Translations under genes and position numbers: made by a program
Shown here: positions 1 through 8,708 of the stretch, piece after piece
How positions within the stretch are numbered: the stretch's first letter is position 1
How the letters are laid out: every line of letters starts with the position of its first letter
Assembly (NCBI RefSeq): GCF_001750285.1
Contig: NZ_MAMP01000021.1
Coordinates: 62,001-126,000 of the forward strand
Source of the DNA: Domibacillus iocasae
GTDB lineage: Bacteria > Bacillota > Bacilli > Bacillales > Domibacillaceae
Length of the DNA: 64,000 bases
Reading direction: 5' to 3'
The notes under the pieces: generated by a model
The model's database searches: none
The model's input: the letters and a program-made list of their open reading frames with translations, nothing else
What the model was told of the DNA's origin: nothing

Positions 1-133
1 AGGGAAAGTCGTTTACTCCGTTTCTGTTACAGGTCCCGAACACCGTATGGATCCAAGAAACCCGGCGCTCGTTAATAAAGTAATAAAAGCAGCGAAGGAA
101 ATTTCCGAGAACTTAGGCTGCTGGAAATATTAA
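1..133 (+). CDS. IclR-family regulator, C-terminal end only (cut by window edge)
   Basis: An open frame runs from the window edge to the TAA at 131-133. It encodes about 43 residues, including VSVTGPEHRMDP and KAAKEISENLG. This matches the end of the IclR effector-binding domain, where a strand ending in S-x-x-GP is followed by a last helix with the pattern A-x-EIS-x-x-LG. The complete IclR regulator at 6938-7735 ends in the same way (LSVVGPKQR, then AAKEISAQMG), so this is probably a second IclR paralogue beside the same catabolic block. The DNA-binding domain lies outside the window, so its target cannot be judged. Confidence 0.7.
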   Translation, partial: GKVVYSVSVTGPEHRMDPRNPALVNKVIKAAKEISENLGCWKY

Positions 134-373
134 GAAGGTTCATCTAATTGTAATTGTTCACATAAGAGAATAAGGTAAAAGTAAAGTGGAGTGAGGACCG
201 ACTGAAGGCGGCCGCTCTTTTTTTGTTTTTTTAGTGATCATATAAAGTGCACTGCTGGAGGGGAATGAATTAGATTAATAGTAATAAATGAAATGCAAAA
301 ATCATTACCACCCTTTAGGGGAATCGTAGTGATTTTTTCGTCATTAGACAAAAGAAAAATGCATTAAACATGA

Positions 374-500
374 GCCGAAAGACGGAAGACGGGCAGTTCC
401 GCTTTCCTGGTGGGCATACGCTGAACCCGTCTTCCCGCCGCCGGTTTCAGCTGCGGTGCTTGTCCACTGGGAGTCTACGCTGCCCGTCTTCCGCCTGGTG
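374..500. repeat. Bacillaceae-type interspersed palindromic repeat
   Basis: The segment starts with GGAAGACGGGCAG (383-395) and ends with its reverse complement CTGCCCGTCTTCC near 481-495. GC-rich sequence between them includes TTCCGCTTTCC and CCACTGGGAGTCTACGC. The layout (CGCTTTCC near one end, GGAGTCT-CGC near the other, inverted termini) resembles intergenic repeats often seen in Bacillaceae genomes. It is much richer in GC than the flanking AT-rich spacer. An 81-codon frame crosses it but has no ribosome binding site. Family membership is from memory; the inverted termini are read directly. Confidence 0.6.
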
Positions 501-551
501 CACAACAAAAGAGCTTAGCCGGTTAGTGTATTCATCAGACAATAAAATAAC

Positions 552-594
552 GAAAAAGCACCCGCTTCTTTTCAGAATCAGCCGGTGCTTTTTC
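552..594. terminator. Bidirectional rho-independent terminator
   Basis: GAAAAAGCACC (552-562) pairs with GGTGCTTTTTC (584-594) around a loop of about 21 nt, giving A/T-flanked stems in both directions. It lies 40 bp past the stop codon of the minus-strand dioxygenase gene, so it most likely ends the meta-cleavage operon. Confidence 0.75.
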
Positions 595-633
595 ATTACG
601 ATTACTTTCGCATAATGCTTTTTGTTTACTAGC

Positions 634-1449
634 TTAAATAGCTACACTTTTTTGTTGAAACGTAATGATGGCATTCCAGCTACCGGATGATTGTCCTGCT
701 GCGCCGATGGCAGGCTCATTATGCTGATCAAGCATACTCAGCAGCATGGCGAGATGCCGTCCACCTGATTCTACTCCTGCAAGACGGGCGTATTGCGGCA
801 GCATGTTGTACGCGGCATCGTAATCTTTATTGGCGATAAATTGTAAAAACTCTTTATCTAGTGCATGCTCGGAGGCTGTTGGCTTATTTTCACGACCTCT
901 GACCAGGTTGTGGGAAAGAGCCCCACTCGATACAAAGACGATGTTTTTCGAACTTTCATCGAGCACTTTTTTGATCGTTTTTCCCCATTCATACGTTTCC
1001 TGCAAGGAAGCAGCCAGGGTAACGGATAAGTTAATGACCGGGATATCTTCATTTGGCACAAGGTAGCGAAGAGGAACGACGCTTCCGTAATCCCAGACAT
1101 AGTAAGGATCCGTAACAGAAACTGCTTTTATCCCATTTTGCTCACCGGCTTTAACAAGCTGCGAAGCGAGCTCTGCATCTCCTGGGAAGAAATAAGGGAC
1201 GTCTTTAATTAAATCGGGACATTCAAAGGCTGTCAGCACTCCCTTGTGCTCAGGTGTTGCATCCACGTAATGAAAGAAGGTAGAGGGCCAATGACAGGAA
1301 ACAAGCACAATCACATCTGGTTTTAATTCTTCTATTCGTTTGGCAGTTTGTTTGAGTCCGTCAATCATATCATGCTGAAAGTCTGGTGCGTTCTCTTCAT
1401 GACAGATACTTGGCACGTGGGGTGCCAGCATACTAAATAAAATCGGCAA
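634..1449 (-). CDS. Class III (LigB-type) extradiol ring-cleavage dioxygenase, praA-like
   Basis: The 271-residue protein belongs to the LigB/class III extradiol dioxygenases, Fe(II) enzymes that open catechol-type rings next to the hydroxyls. Candidate iron ligands are His11 (in MLAPHVPS), His53 (in SCHWPS) and Glu227 (in GVESGG). His180 in SGALSH fits the catalytic histidine. The TTG start follows GGAGGGG at good spacing. It is the last gene of the operon that degrades 2-hydroxymuconic semialdehyde, and an ACMSD-like decarboxylase is encoded nearby. The set matches the protocatechuate 2,3-cleavage (pra) genes of Paenibacillus sp. JJ-1b, so protocatechuate 2,3-dioxygenase is the favoured role. 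Other class III substrates (2-aminophenols, catechols, aminohydroxybenzoates) cannot be excluded from sequence. Confidence 0.8.
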   Translation of the reverse strand: MPILFSMLAPHVPSICHEENAPDFQHDMIDGLKQTAKRIEELKPDVIVLVSCHWPSTFFHYVDATPEHKGVLTAFECPDLIKDVPYFFPGDAELASQLVKAGEQNGIKAVSVTDPYYVWDYGSVVPLRYLVPNEDIPVINLSVTLAASLQETYEWGKTIKKVLDESSKNIVFVSSGALSHNLVRGRENKPTASEHALDKEFLQFIANKDYDAAYNMLPQYARLAGVESGGRHLAMLLSMLDQHNEPAIGAAGQSSGSWNAIITFQQKSVAI

Positions 1450-1467
1450 TGTTACCCCTCCTAGTCG

Positions 1468-1665
1468 TTATTTATTTTTTGCCAGCTTCGACATAGGGAC
1501 ACCGGCTCGCCCCCAGTGCGTTTTCGGTATTTCCGTTACAATAACCCGGACTGCTTCGTGCGGAGCATCAAGTGTAGCAGCCACCGTGTCAGTTATATTT
1601 TCAATCAGTTCTTCTACTTTTTCTTCAGGTCTCCCCTGAAGAATTTGTATATTCACAATCGGCAT
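1468..1665 (-). CDS. 4-oxalocrotonate tautomerase (praC/xylH-like)
   Basis: This 65-residue protein has the full 4-oxalocrotonate tautomerase layout. Pro1, exposed after removal of Met, is the catalytic base. Arg11 (LQGR) and Arg39 (AVRVIV) sit at the positions of the substrate-binding arginines of the classical enzyme. Position 50, usually Phe, is Trp here (KTHWGR). It interconverts 2-hydroxymuconate and 2-oxo-3-hexenedioate, feeding the decarboxylase encoded next to it. AAAGGGG precedes the ATG. It is 19 bp upstream of the dioxygenase gene and 14 bp downstream of a hydratase/decarboxylase gene, so it is clearly in the same operon. Confidence 0.92.
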   Translation of the reverse strand: MPIVNIQILQGRPEEKVEELIENITDTVAATLDAPHEAVRVIVTEIPKTHWGRAGVPMSKLAKNK

Positions 1666-1679
1666 GATTTTTACCCCTT

Positions 1680-2465
1680 TTATGCTTGGACTTTAAACGT
1701 AACATCCTGAAAACCATCGAATTTTCCAACGACTTGATCTCCATCAGCCAGCATAACCGCTCCGGTAATCGCACCAGATAAAATAACATCCCCTTTGCGG
1801 ATTTTATCTCCTTTTTTAGCGAGCATATTAGCCAGCATGGCAATAGAGTTTGCCGGATGTCCTAAAACAGCCGCACCCGCGCCAAGTTCTTTTATCTCCC
1901 CATTAATGGACATTGTTACGCCCACTAAATCAAGATCCATAGTGGCGGGCTTTTTTAATGAATTGCCCAGCACCACTCTTGATGTGGAGGCGTTATCCGC
2001 CACGACGTCTGGCAGTGTGAAATTGAAATTTTCATAACGGCTATCGATAATTTCAAGAGCGGGTACCACATAATCTGTTGCTGCCAGCACCTGGGCACCG
2101 GTAATGCCGGGTCCTTCGATGTCTTTTCCGATCACGAAAGCAATTTCCGCTTCCACTTTTGGGTGAATTAAATCACTTAAATGAACCGTACCGCCATTTT
2201 CAATGAGCATATAGTCAAACACGTATCCGTAAATGGGCTCGTCCACATTCATTTGGGTCATTTTTGCTCTGCTTGTGAGGCCCATTTTTGGCCCAATAAT
2301 TTTCCGGCCTTCCGCCAGTTTCATTTTGACGATTTCTTCTTGAACGAGGTACCCTTCTTCAACGGTTAAATCCGATTTTAAATCAGCTGTTACCCGCTGC
2401 GTTTCGTATTTCTCTGTTTCTGCTTTTACTAAGTACTCTGCCAATTCCTTGTAAACTCCCTGCAT
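1680..2465 (-). CDS. 4-oxalocrotonate decarboxylase, probable (praD/dmpH-like)
   Basis: The 261-residue protein is in the fumarylacetoacetase-fold hydratase/decarboxylase family (MhpD, XylJ, XylI). Family motifs are clear: KMGLTSRAKM near residue 60, [14 protein letters not shown] near 105, LEIIDSRYENF near 137 and VADNASTSRVVLG. A paralogue at 4436-5215 must supply the other of two sequential reactions, decarboxylation of 2-oxo-3-hexenedioate and hydration of 2-hydroxypenta-2,4-dienoate. Position next to the tautomerase, matching the remembered order B-E-G-F-D-C in the Paenibacillus pra cluster, suggests this one is the decarboxylase. The assignment between the two copies rests on gene order. 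A GGAGGCG site precedes the ATG. Confidence 0.75.
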   Translation of the reverse strand: MQGVYKELAEYLVKAETEKYETQRVTADLKSDLTVEEGYLVQEEIVKMKLAEGRKIIGPKMGLTSRAKMTQMNVDEPIYGYVFDYMLIENGGTVHLSDLIHPKVEAEIAFVIGKDIEGPGITGAQVLAATDYVVPALEIIDSRYENFNFTLPDVVADNASTSRVVLGNSLKKPATMDLDLVGVTMSINGEIKELGAGAAVLGHPANSIAMLANMLAKKGDKIRKGDVILSGAITGAVMLADGDQVVGKFDGFQDVTFKVQA

Positions 2466-2476
2466 AATAGCGCCTC

Positions 2477-3505
2477 CTATTTTGTAACCAAGTTAGCTGA
2501 TTGTTTGGCAAGATCTGCTGCAACATCAAAGATCATGTCTTCCTGACCGCCAACGACTTTTTGTTTTCCGAGCTCAATAAGAATATCACGAGAATCAACA
2601 CCAAACTGCTGCGCTGCCCGCTGTGCATGAAGCAAGAAACTTGAATAAACCCCTGCATAGCCAAGAACGAGCGAACCTTTTGTGATTTCCTGCGGCTTTT
2701 CTAAAATCGGTGCGACTAAATCTTCTGCAATATCCATCATTTTATAAAGATCAACCCCTGTTTGAATACCCATCCGGTCAAGTACAGCGACAAGTACTTC
2801 TGTTTGTGTATTGCCCGCTCCAGCGCCAAGGCAGCGAATACTGCCGTCAATGCGGTCAGCGCCTTCTTGAATAGCCGCAAGTGTATTCGCCATGGCAAGC
2901 GATAAGTTGTTGTGAGCATGGAAGCCAATATTGACGGACAATTCATTTTTCAATCTGCGAATGCGTTCCGCCGTTTCATGAGGAAGCAATGCTCCTGCTG
3001 AATCCACAATATATACTGTATCGGCACCGTAGCCTTCCATGAGTTTCGCTTGTTCTGTCAGTTTTTCAGGAGAAGCCATATGCGACATCATCAGAAACCC
3101 GACTGTTTCCATCCCGAGTTCTTTTGCACGTGCGATGTGTTGCGGTGCAACATCGGCTTCGGTAACATGAGTGGCAACCCGGGCCATTTTGGCGCCAAGT
3201 GCTGCGGCTTCATTTAAATCTCTGACCGTTCCTATGCCTGGGATCAGCAATACGGCAATCTTTGCTTGATCAACAGCCGATACAGCGGCTTCGATCAGCT
3301 CCATTTCATTTGTTTTTGAAAGGCCATATTGGAGGGAAGAACCACCAAGTCCATCCCCATGAGATACTTCAATATAAGGGACACCCGCTTGATCAAGTGC
3401 ACCGGCTACAGCAGCCACTTGATCCACCGTATATTGATGGCGTATGGCGTGACTTCCATCACGCAGTGCCACTTCGGTAATGATAATTTTTTTATCTGTC
3501 TGCAT
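2477..3505 (-). CDS. mhpE: 4-hydroxy-2-oxovalerate aldolase
   Basis: The 342-residue protein matches the DmpG/MhpE/BphI aldolases, divalent-metal TIM barrels that split 4-hydroxy-2-oxovalerate into pyruvate and acetaldehyde. The N-terminal ALRDGSHA motif carries the catalytic Arg-Asp and His20. The HMBD metal-binding pattern appears as GFHAHNNLSLA near residue 200, and the C-terminal communication domain is present, so length is normal. It lies 26 bp upstream of the next operon gene and just downstream of the acetaldehyde dehydrogenase gene. In this family the two enzymes form a complex that channels the toxic aldehyde. Start chosen for GAGAGGAG before the ATG. Confidence 0.93.
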   Translation of the reverse strand: MQTDKKIIITEVALRDGSHAIRHQYTVDQVAAVAGALDQAGVPYIEVSHGDGLGGSSLQYGLSKTNEMELIEAAVSAVDQAKIAVLLIPGIGTVRDLNEAAALGAKMARVATHVTEADVAPQHIARAKELGMETVGFLMMSHMASPEKLTEQAKLMEGYGADTVYIVDSAGALLPHETAERIRRLKNELSVNIGFHAHNNLSLAMANTLAAIQEGADRIDGSIRCLGAGAGNTQTEVLVAVLDRMGIQTGVDLYKMMDIAEDLVAPILEKPQEITKGSLVLGYAGVYSSFLLHAQRAAQQFGVDSRDILIELGKQKVVGGQEDMIFDVAADLAKQSANLVTK

Positions 3506-3531
3506 TTTTTCCGCTCCTCTCTAAATGGTCG

Positions 3532-4416
3532 TTACACAACAACCTTATTAAGTTTATGTTTTGCCCATTCTTCTGCTACTTTGACCGCAGCGGCTGTCAT
3601 AATATCCAGATTACCAGAGAAGGAAGGCAAGTAATCTCCCGCACCTTCCACTTCTATGAAAACGGTTACTTTGTTATCTTCAAAAATCGGGTCCTGTTTC
3701 ACACGATAACCCGGGACGTAAGACTGAACGTCTTTTTCCATTTCTTTGATGGATTGGATGATATCTTCTTTTTTTACATCCGATCCATCAACCAGTACGT
3801 GGATCGTATCGCGCATCATAATAGGGGGTTCGGCCGGATTTAAAATAATAATCGCTTTTCCTTTTTCCGCTCCGCCAATTTGTTCAATCCCGCCGGCTGT
3901 TGTTTTCGTAAATTCATCGATATTGGCTCGTGTTCCAGGGCCTGCACTATCGCTGGAAATCGTTGCAACGATTTCCGCATACGTCACGGATTGAACACGG
4001 TCAATGGCATGAACCATTGGAATCGTTGCCTGGCCGCCACATGTAATTAAATTAATATTATCTGCATCCAAATGTTCCTGAATATTAACCGGAGGTACTA
4101 CCAGTGGACCAACTGCGGCCGGTGTTAAATCTAATACTTGCTTACCGGCTTCTTTTAATTTCTTGGCATGGCGGATGTGTGCTTTTGCGGATGTGGCATC
4201 AAAGATAATGTCCGCAAGCTCTGGCCGTGCCAGAAACCCGTCAAGGCCGTTATCAATGGTTTCATACCCCAATGCTCTCGCTTTTCTCAATCCATCAGAG
4301 TCAGGATCAATCCCGATGACCGTTGTTAACTCCAGCACGTCTGACCGCCCAAGCTTTATCATTAAGTCGGTTCCGATATTTCCGGAGCCGAGTACCGCTA
4401 CTTTTATTTTATCCAT
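3532..4416 (-). CDS. mhpF: Acetaldehyde dehydrogenase, acetylating
   Basis: The 294-residue protein is a DmpF/MhpF/BphJ-type CoA-acylating acetaldehyde dehydrogenase, converting acetaldehyde, CoA and NAD+ into acetyl-CoA. It shows the N-terminal dinucleotide motif [10 protein letters not shown], the catalytic Cys126 in [11 protein letters not shown], and [15 protein letters not shown] around residue 160. Pairing with the aldolase gene (27 bp gap) is universal for meta-cleavage operons and supports a channelling complex. AAAGGGG precedes the ATG. The acetyl-CoA produced links this cluster to central metabolism. Confidence 0.94.
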   Translation of the reverse strand: MDKIKVAVLGSGNIGTDLMIKLGRSDVLELTTVIGIDPDSDGLRKARALGYETIDNGLDGFLARPELADIIFDATSAKAHIRHAKKLKEAGKQVLDLTPAAVGPLVVPPVNIQEHLDADNINLITCGGQATIPMVHAIDRVQSVTYAEIVATISSDSAGPGTRANIDEFTKTTAGGIEQIGGAEKGKAIIILNPAEPPIMMRDTIHVLVDGSDVKKEDIIQSIKEMEKDVQSYVPGYRVKQDPIFEDNKVTVFIEVEGAGDYLPSFSGNLDIMTAAAVKVAEEWAKHKLNKVVV

Positions 4417-4435
4417 GAAGAAACCCCTTTCAAAT

Positions 4436-5215
4436 TTATTCTGTAAAATGAACGCTCACTTGCCCAATATGTGCGAATTTAGCTGTAAACACATCACCAG
4501 CTTGTGCATTAACCGCTGTTGAAAGGGCCCCAGATAAAATCACTTCTCCGGCTTCAAGCGCGATGTCAAATTCAGATAGCTTATTAGCCAGCCATGCCAC
4601 GCAGGTGGCAGGATGTCCAAGTGCCGCAGCGCCCACACCTGTGTTGACCACTTCACCATTTTTCTCAAACACCATGCCCATCATTTCAAGATCCACTTCT
4701 TCAGGTTTTACAGGTTTGCCGCCTAAGATGTAAAGACCGGATGATGCATTGTCTGCAACGGTATCGGCCAGTTTAATTTTCCAGTCCCGGATGCGGCTGT
4801 CTACAATTTCCAAAGAGGGAAGAACATATTCGGTTGCCCGCAGCACATCGATCGGTGTAATACCTGGGCCTTTAAGCGTTTCTTTAAGCACAAAGGCAAT
4901 TTCTGCTTCGACCTTTGGCTGAAGAAGGCGTTTAACCGAAATTGCCCCACCATTCTCAACGACCATATCATCAAGAAGGTGTCCATAATCCGGTTCGCTT
5001 ACACCAAGAAGGTTCTGCATCGCTTTTGATGTGAGGCCAATTTTTTTGCCGGTTATTTTCCGTCCGGATTTTACTTTTTCTGCAATCGTTTCAAGCTGGA
5101 CGTAATACGCCTTGATGACATCAAAATCACCTTGAATGGCTGTAAGGGGAGTGGTGCCATTGCGTGTTTCTTCCGCTTCAAGAAGCAGATTTGAGTATTC
5201 TTTAATTTGTGTCAA
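4436..5215 (-). CDS. 2-hydroxypenta-2,4-dienoate hydratase, probable (praE-like)
   Basis: This 259-residue protein is the second member of the hydratase/decarboxylase family here and is clearly paralogous to 1680-2465. It shares [38 protein letters not shown] and [13 protein letters not shown] at matching positions. Placement between the semialdehyde dehydrogenase and acetaldehyde dehydrogenase genes fits the hydratase slot in the Paenibacillus pra operon. It would add water to 2-hydroxypenta-2,4-dienoate to give 4-hydroxy-2-oxovalerate. The start is a TTG behind GAGAGGG. The reverse assignment (this one decarboxylase, the other hydratase) is possible because the two activities are hard to separate by eye. 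Confidence 0.75.
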   Translation of the reverse strand: MTQIKEYSNLLLEAEETRNGTTPLTAIQGDFDVIKAYYVQLETIAEKVKSGRKITGKKIGLTSKAMQNLLGVSEPDYGHLLDDMVVENGGAISVKRLLQPKVEAEIAFVLKETLKGPGITPIDVLRATEYVLPSLEIVDSRIRDWKIKLADTVADNASSGLYILGGKPVKPEEVDLEMMGMVFEKNGEVVNTGVGAAALGHPATCVAWLANKLSEFDIALEAGEVILSGALSTAVNAQAGDVFTAKFAHIGQVSVHFTE

Positions 5216-5230
5216 TTGGATCCCTCTCCT

Positions 5231-6727
5231 TTACAATTTAATCGTAATGTTTGACAGCTCTGAATAGAAATCAAGGCTGTGCATGCCGCCAGTACGGCCA
5301 ATTCCGCTGTGCTTCATGCCGCCAAATGGTGTTCGCAAGTCACGAAGGAACCACGTATTTACCCAAACAATTCCGGATTCCACCTGATGGGAAACACGAT
5401 GCGCCCGGCGCAAATCATTTGTCCAAATGGTCGCACTTAATCCGTAGTGCGTGTCATTCGCCTGGGCAATCACTTCTTCTTCTGTATCAAATGGCAGCAC
5501 GGTAACAACAGGACCGAAAATTTCTTCTCTTACACATCTTGAATTCCGGTCAAGCCCTGTGACAATCGTCGGCTCCAGGAAATAGCCTTTGTCCAGGTGT
5601 TCCGGACGGCCTCCGCCAGTTAAAATATCTGCACCGTCTGCACGGGCAATATCAATATAGCTGTTAACACGGTCATAATGCTCTTTCCCGACAAGGGCTC
5701 CAACATTTGTATCTGCTTCTAATGGAAGACCAACTTTTAATTTTTTCGTTTCTGCTGTGAATTTCTCAAGGAATTTTTCATATGCCGGACGCTCCACATA
5801 AATACGGGAACCGCATAAGCATACTTCACCCTGATTAATAAAGCTTGATCGTATCGTTGTTTCAATTACTTCATCCAGATCTGCATCCGCAAAAATAATA
5901 TTCGGATTTTTCCCGCCAAGTTCAAAAGAAAGCTTTTTCAGTGAATCAGCTGATGCTTTCATAATAGCCGACCCTGTGCCTGGTTCCCCAATAAACGAAA
6001 TGGCGTCCACATCAGGATGCTCTGAAATCGCGCCGCCTGCTGAATTTGGACCGAAACCGTGAACAAGATTGACCACGCCGTCAGGCACGCCAGCTTCTTT
6101 ACAAATTTCCATTAACACAGTGGCCGTCATCGGTGTCCATTCAGCCGGTTTAATGACTGCTGTATTTCCCATTCCGAGGCATGGTGCCAGTTTCCATGTC
6201 AAAAGAAGAAGCGGAAGGTTCCACGGTTTAATAATGCCAACAACACCAACCGGGCGGCGGTACGAATAATGGATTGCCTGGTCGTCCTGCTGCTGTGCTT
6301 CGTTGCTCACTGAAGTAATATAGTCAGCAAAAAAATGAAAATTATATGCTGCACGCGGCACGTCGATTTTCTTAGCGAGAGAAAGAGGCTTTCCTGTGTC
6401 ATACGATTCTAAATAGGCAAGCTCATCCTGGCGTTCTAAAATTAAATCACCGATGCGGCGCAAAATTTTTGAACGCTCTGTCAGCGTCATTTTTTTCCAA
6501 GGTCCGTTAAGTGCCCGGCGTGCTGCAGCAACTGCTAGATCCACTTCTTCTTTCCCGCCTTCTGCCACTGTACCGAGTACTTCTTCTGTCGCGGGATCAA
6601 TATTTTCAAACGTTTTTTTATTAAGGGATTCTGTAAATTGTCCGTTAATAAAATGCAGACAGTTGATTGGCTCTGTTATCGGTGCATTTTTTGTCAATTC
6701 TTGATTTTTCACTTGTGATGTTGACAC
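5231..6727 (-). CDS. 2-hydroxymuconic (or 2-aminomuconic) semialdehyde dehydrogenase (praB-like)
   Basis: The 498-residue protein is an NAD(P)+ aldehyde dehydrogenase. It has IIKPWNLPLLLLTWK (the N-terminal catalytic Asn region), the general-base segment LSFELGGKNPN, and Cys303 in INQGEVCLCGSR. The PWNLPLLL motif and length are typical of XylG/DmpC/AmnC enzymes that oxidise ring-cleavage semialdehydes to the muconate or 4-oxalocrotonate. It is the first gene of the minus-strand operon, with a GTG start after AAGGATGG. A candidate IclR operator lies 64-95 bp upstream, in the divergent spacer shared with the IclR gene. Whether the substrate is hydroxy- or aminomuconic depends on the ring-cleavage step. 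Confidence 0.88.
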   Translation of the reverse strand: MSTSQVKNQELTKNAPITEPINCLHFINGQFTESLNKKTFENIDPATEEVLGTVAEGGKEEVDLAVAAARRALNGPWKKMTLTERSKILRRIGDLILERQDELAYLESYDTGKPLSLAKKIDVPRAAYNFHFFADYITSVSNEAQQQDDQAIHYSYRRPVGVVGIIKPWNLPLLLLTWKLAPCLGMGNTAVIKPAEWTPMTATVLMEICKEAGVPDGVVNLVHGFGPNSAGGAISEHPDVDAISFIGEPGTGSAIMKASADSLKKLSFELGGKNPNIIFADADLDEVIETTIRSSFINQGEVCLCGSRIYVERPAYEKFLEKFTAETKKLKVGLPLEADTNVGALVGKEHYDRVNSYIDIARADGADILTGGGRPEHLDKGYFLEPTIVTGLDRNSRCVREEIFGPVVTVLPFDTEEEVIAQANDTHYGLSATIWTNDLRRAHRVSHQVESGIVWVNTWFLRDLRTPFGGMKHSGIGRTGGMHSLDFYSELSNITIKL

Positions 6728-6790
6728 GTTATCCCATCCTTTACGTAAGTTTTTTCGTTTCTGGTTAAAAGGTTAAAGAATAAATCCACG

Positions 6791-6822
6791 CTATTCAACA
6801 GCGTTGTTCTTCTATACGCAAC
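6791..6822 (-). promoter_or_regulatory. Candidate IclR operator, site 1
   Basis: Read on the minus strand, this 32-bp stretch begins GTTGCGTATAGAAGAACA and ends with GTTGAATAG. It matches 26 of 32 positions of the plus-strand site at 8775-8806 and the shorter site at 23860-23877. It lies between the semialdehyde dehydrogenase operon and the IclR gene, as expected for an operator or activator site of a divergently encoded local regulator. The binding protein is inferred, not shown. Confidence 0.6.
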
Positions 6823-6937
6823 AAAAAAATAAAAATATAAAATATTCAGTATTTTCTTTTCAGTATCCGATCAATCTGCTATATTTTCACCAATAACTAT
6901 CTAGTAATTGCTGGATATGAAACTGGGAGGTGGAAAA

Positions 6938-7735
6938 ATGAGCGATGATCAATTACTTTCATCTGTTAAAAATGCCCTTCGCATTTTAAGAAGCTTTTCG
7001 ATGGAAGAACCCGAGAAAAAAGTTAATGACCTGGCTGAATCGCTCGGAATGAATAAAAGTACAGTCAGCCGCATGATGGCGACTCTGGCCAGTGAGAATT
7101 TTGTTTACAAAGATCAAAAAACAAAAAAATATCGATTGGGCGTTTCGGCTCTAGCATTAAGCGGCATTGCCGGCAGCCAGCTTGATATTTCACGTGAAGC
7201 GCAATCCATTTTAAAGACACTTGTTGAAACAATGGAGGAAACAGTACATCTATCTGTTTTGGATCAATTGGACGTTATGTATATTGAAAAAGTGGAGTGC
7301 CAGCAGCCCGTGCGTGTATTAACGTATGTGGGGAGCCGCAATCCAATCTATTGTACAAGCGCAGGGAAAGTGATCCTGGCGAATTCAGAGAAACAACTCA
7401 CAGAAAAAGTAATTGGGAGAGGGTTAAAAGCATTTACGGAGCACACCATTACAAATCCAGGTGATTTAATTGAACACCTTGAACAAATTCGTGAAACGGG
7501 TTATGCCTATAGCATTGAAGAGCTTCAAGAAGGGGTAACATCTGTTGCAGCTCCAGTATTCGATCATACAGGCAATGTCATAGCAGCGTTGTCAGTCGTT
7601 GGGCCGAAACAGCGTATTCAGCCTCATAGAATACCGATTTTCGCCAAAAGCATTACCGTTGCTGCAAAAGAAATATCAGCACAAATGGGCTATGAGGAAA
7701 CTATGAATGAAATAGTAGAAAAATATTTTTTGTGA
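6938..7735 (+). CDS. IclR-family transcriptional regulator of the aromatic-acid cluster
   Basis: This 265-residue protein has an N-terminal winged helix (residues ~10-65, with DLAESLGMNKSTVSRMM as the recognition helix region) followed by the IclR effector domain (VECQQPVRVLTYVG, TSAGKVILA, IEELQEGVTSVAAPVFDH). IclR proteins commonly control aromatic ring-cleavage genes in response to pathway acids (PcaR, PobR, MhpR). The ATG at 6938 follows GGGAGGTGG at ideal spacing; an upstream in-frame TTG has no such site. It is transcribed away from the meta-cleavage operon, and a shared repeated motif sits in the spacer. The decarboxylase gene begins 40 bp downstream and may be cotranscribed. Confidence 0.9.
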   Translation: MSDDQLLSSVKNALRILRSFSMEEPEKKVNDLAESLGMNKSTVSRMMATLASENFVYKDQKTKKYRLGVSALALSGIAGSQLDISREAQSILKTLVETMEETVHLSVLDQLDVMYIEKVECQQPVRVLTYVGSRNPIYCTSAGKVILANSEKQLTEKVIGRGLKAFTEHTITNPGDLIEHLEQIRETGYAYSIEELQEGVTSVAAPVFDHTGNVIAALSVVGPKQRIQPHRIPIFAKSITVAAKEISAQMGYEETMNEIVEKYFL

Positions 7736-7775
7736 AAATAAGTACTGTCAATAGACGAAAGAGGAGAGATTTAAT

Positions 7776-8708
7776 ATGCATGATTTTCATACACATTTTA
7801 TTCCAGAAGAAGTATTAACTTGGCTTAAAGAACAAAAAAATAGCGTTGGAGCGGAATGGTCCAATTTAAATCATAACAAAACGTTTCTAACTGTGAATGG
7901 AAAATGGGGATTTGAATTGAAGGATTCTTTTACGGATTACCAGAGGTACAAAGAGGAACAGGAAAAAGCTGGTGTCACGCATCCTGTCATCTCTCCTGTT
8001 CCGCAGCTTTTTCTTTATGAACTTCCAACGGACGTGACGAAAGAGTTAGTGACCGTATATAATCAGTCGCTTGCAGAGCTTGTTCATGCAAACAAAGGTG
8101 AGCTGTCTGCTTTTGCGACGGTGTCTCTTTCCAGCCCGGAACTGGCAGCTGCTCAATTGAGAGAGGCTATGCGGAACGGTTTGAAAGGCGCGATTATTGG
8201 ACCAAACGCTGAAGGGCGCATGCTGACGGATCCATATTTTTATTCGTTCTTTGAAGAAGCAGACCGGCTTCAGGCCATCCTTTTTATTCATCCGCTTCTT
8301 TGCGAAGACCCACGTCTTAAAAAGAGAAAAATGCCGAATTTGATTGGAGTTCCATGGGAAACAACGATTTGTGCAACGGATTTACTTCTTGGAGGAATGC
8401 TGGATAAATATCCAAAGATTAAATTTTTATTGGCTCACGGGGGCGGTTTTTTACCGTATCAGATTGGTCGTCTGAATAAAGGGTATATGCAATGGCCGGA
8501 TGTATCTAGTGTTTTAGAGGAAGCACCAGAAGAATATTTGAAACGTTTTTGGTTTGATTCTGTTCTTTGGCATCCCCAGGCGCTGGAGTTTCTCCTTCAA
8601 ACAGTGGGCGAAGAGCGGGTTGTTCCAGGATCTGATTTTCCATTTGATCTATGCGTATGGCCGCCGGAATCAAGTGCAACGAAAGGGTCCGATTTCCTTA
8701 TTCGTTAA
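7776..8708 (+). CDS. ACMSD-like amidohydrolase, probable carboxy-hydroxymuconate semialdehyde decarboxylase (praH-like)
   Basis: The 310-residue protein is an amidohydrolase-2 family member related to aminocarboxymuconate semialdehyde decarboxylase. Metal ligands are visible: His5 and His7 in HDFHTH, His172 in FIHPLL, His221 in LAHGGGFLPYQIGRL, and Asp287 in GSDFPF. In the protocatechuate 2,3-pathway this family removes the carboxyl from 5-carboxy-2-hydroxymuconate-6-semialdehyde to give 2-hydroxymuconate semialdehyde, the substrate of the dehydrogenase at 5231-6727. AGAGGAG precedes the ATG. It ends only 24 residues after the Asp287 motif, whereas relatives usually carry a further 40 or so, so the C-terminus may be clipped. 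A 4-hydroxybenzoate-type or gamma-resorcylate decarboxylase role is an alternative. Confidence 0.8.
   Translation: MHDFHTHFIPEEVLTWLKEQKNSVGAEWSNLNHNKTFLTVNGKWGFELKDSFTDYQRYKEEQEKAGVTHPVISPVPQLFLYELPTDVTKELVTVYNQSLAELVHANKGELSAFATVSLSSPELAAAQLREAMRNGLKGAIIGPNAEGRMLTDPYFYSFFEEADRLQAILFIHPLLCEDPRLKKRKMPNLIGVPWETTICATDLLLGGMLDKYPKIKFLLAHGGGFLPYQIGRLNKGYMQWPDVSSVLEEAPEEYLKRFWFDSVLWHPQALEFLLQTVGEERVVPGSDFPFDLCVWPPESSATKGSDFLIR

Noticed and set aside
370-615. 81-codon plus-strand reading frame
   Set aside because: It runs across the palindromic repeat and the terminator, has no ribosome binding site and resembles no protein.
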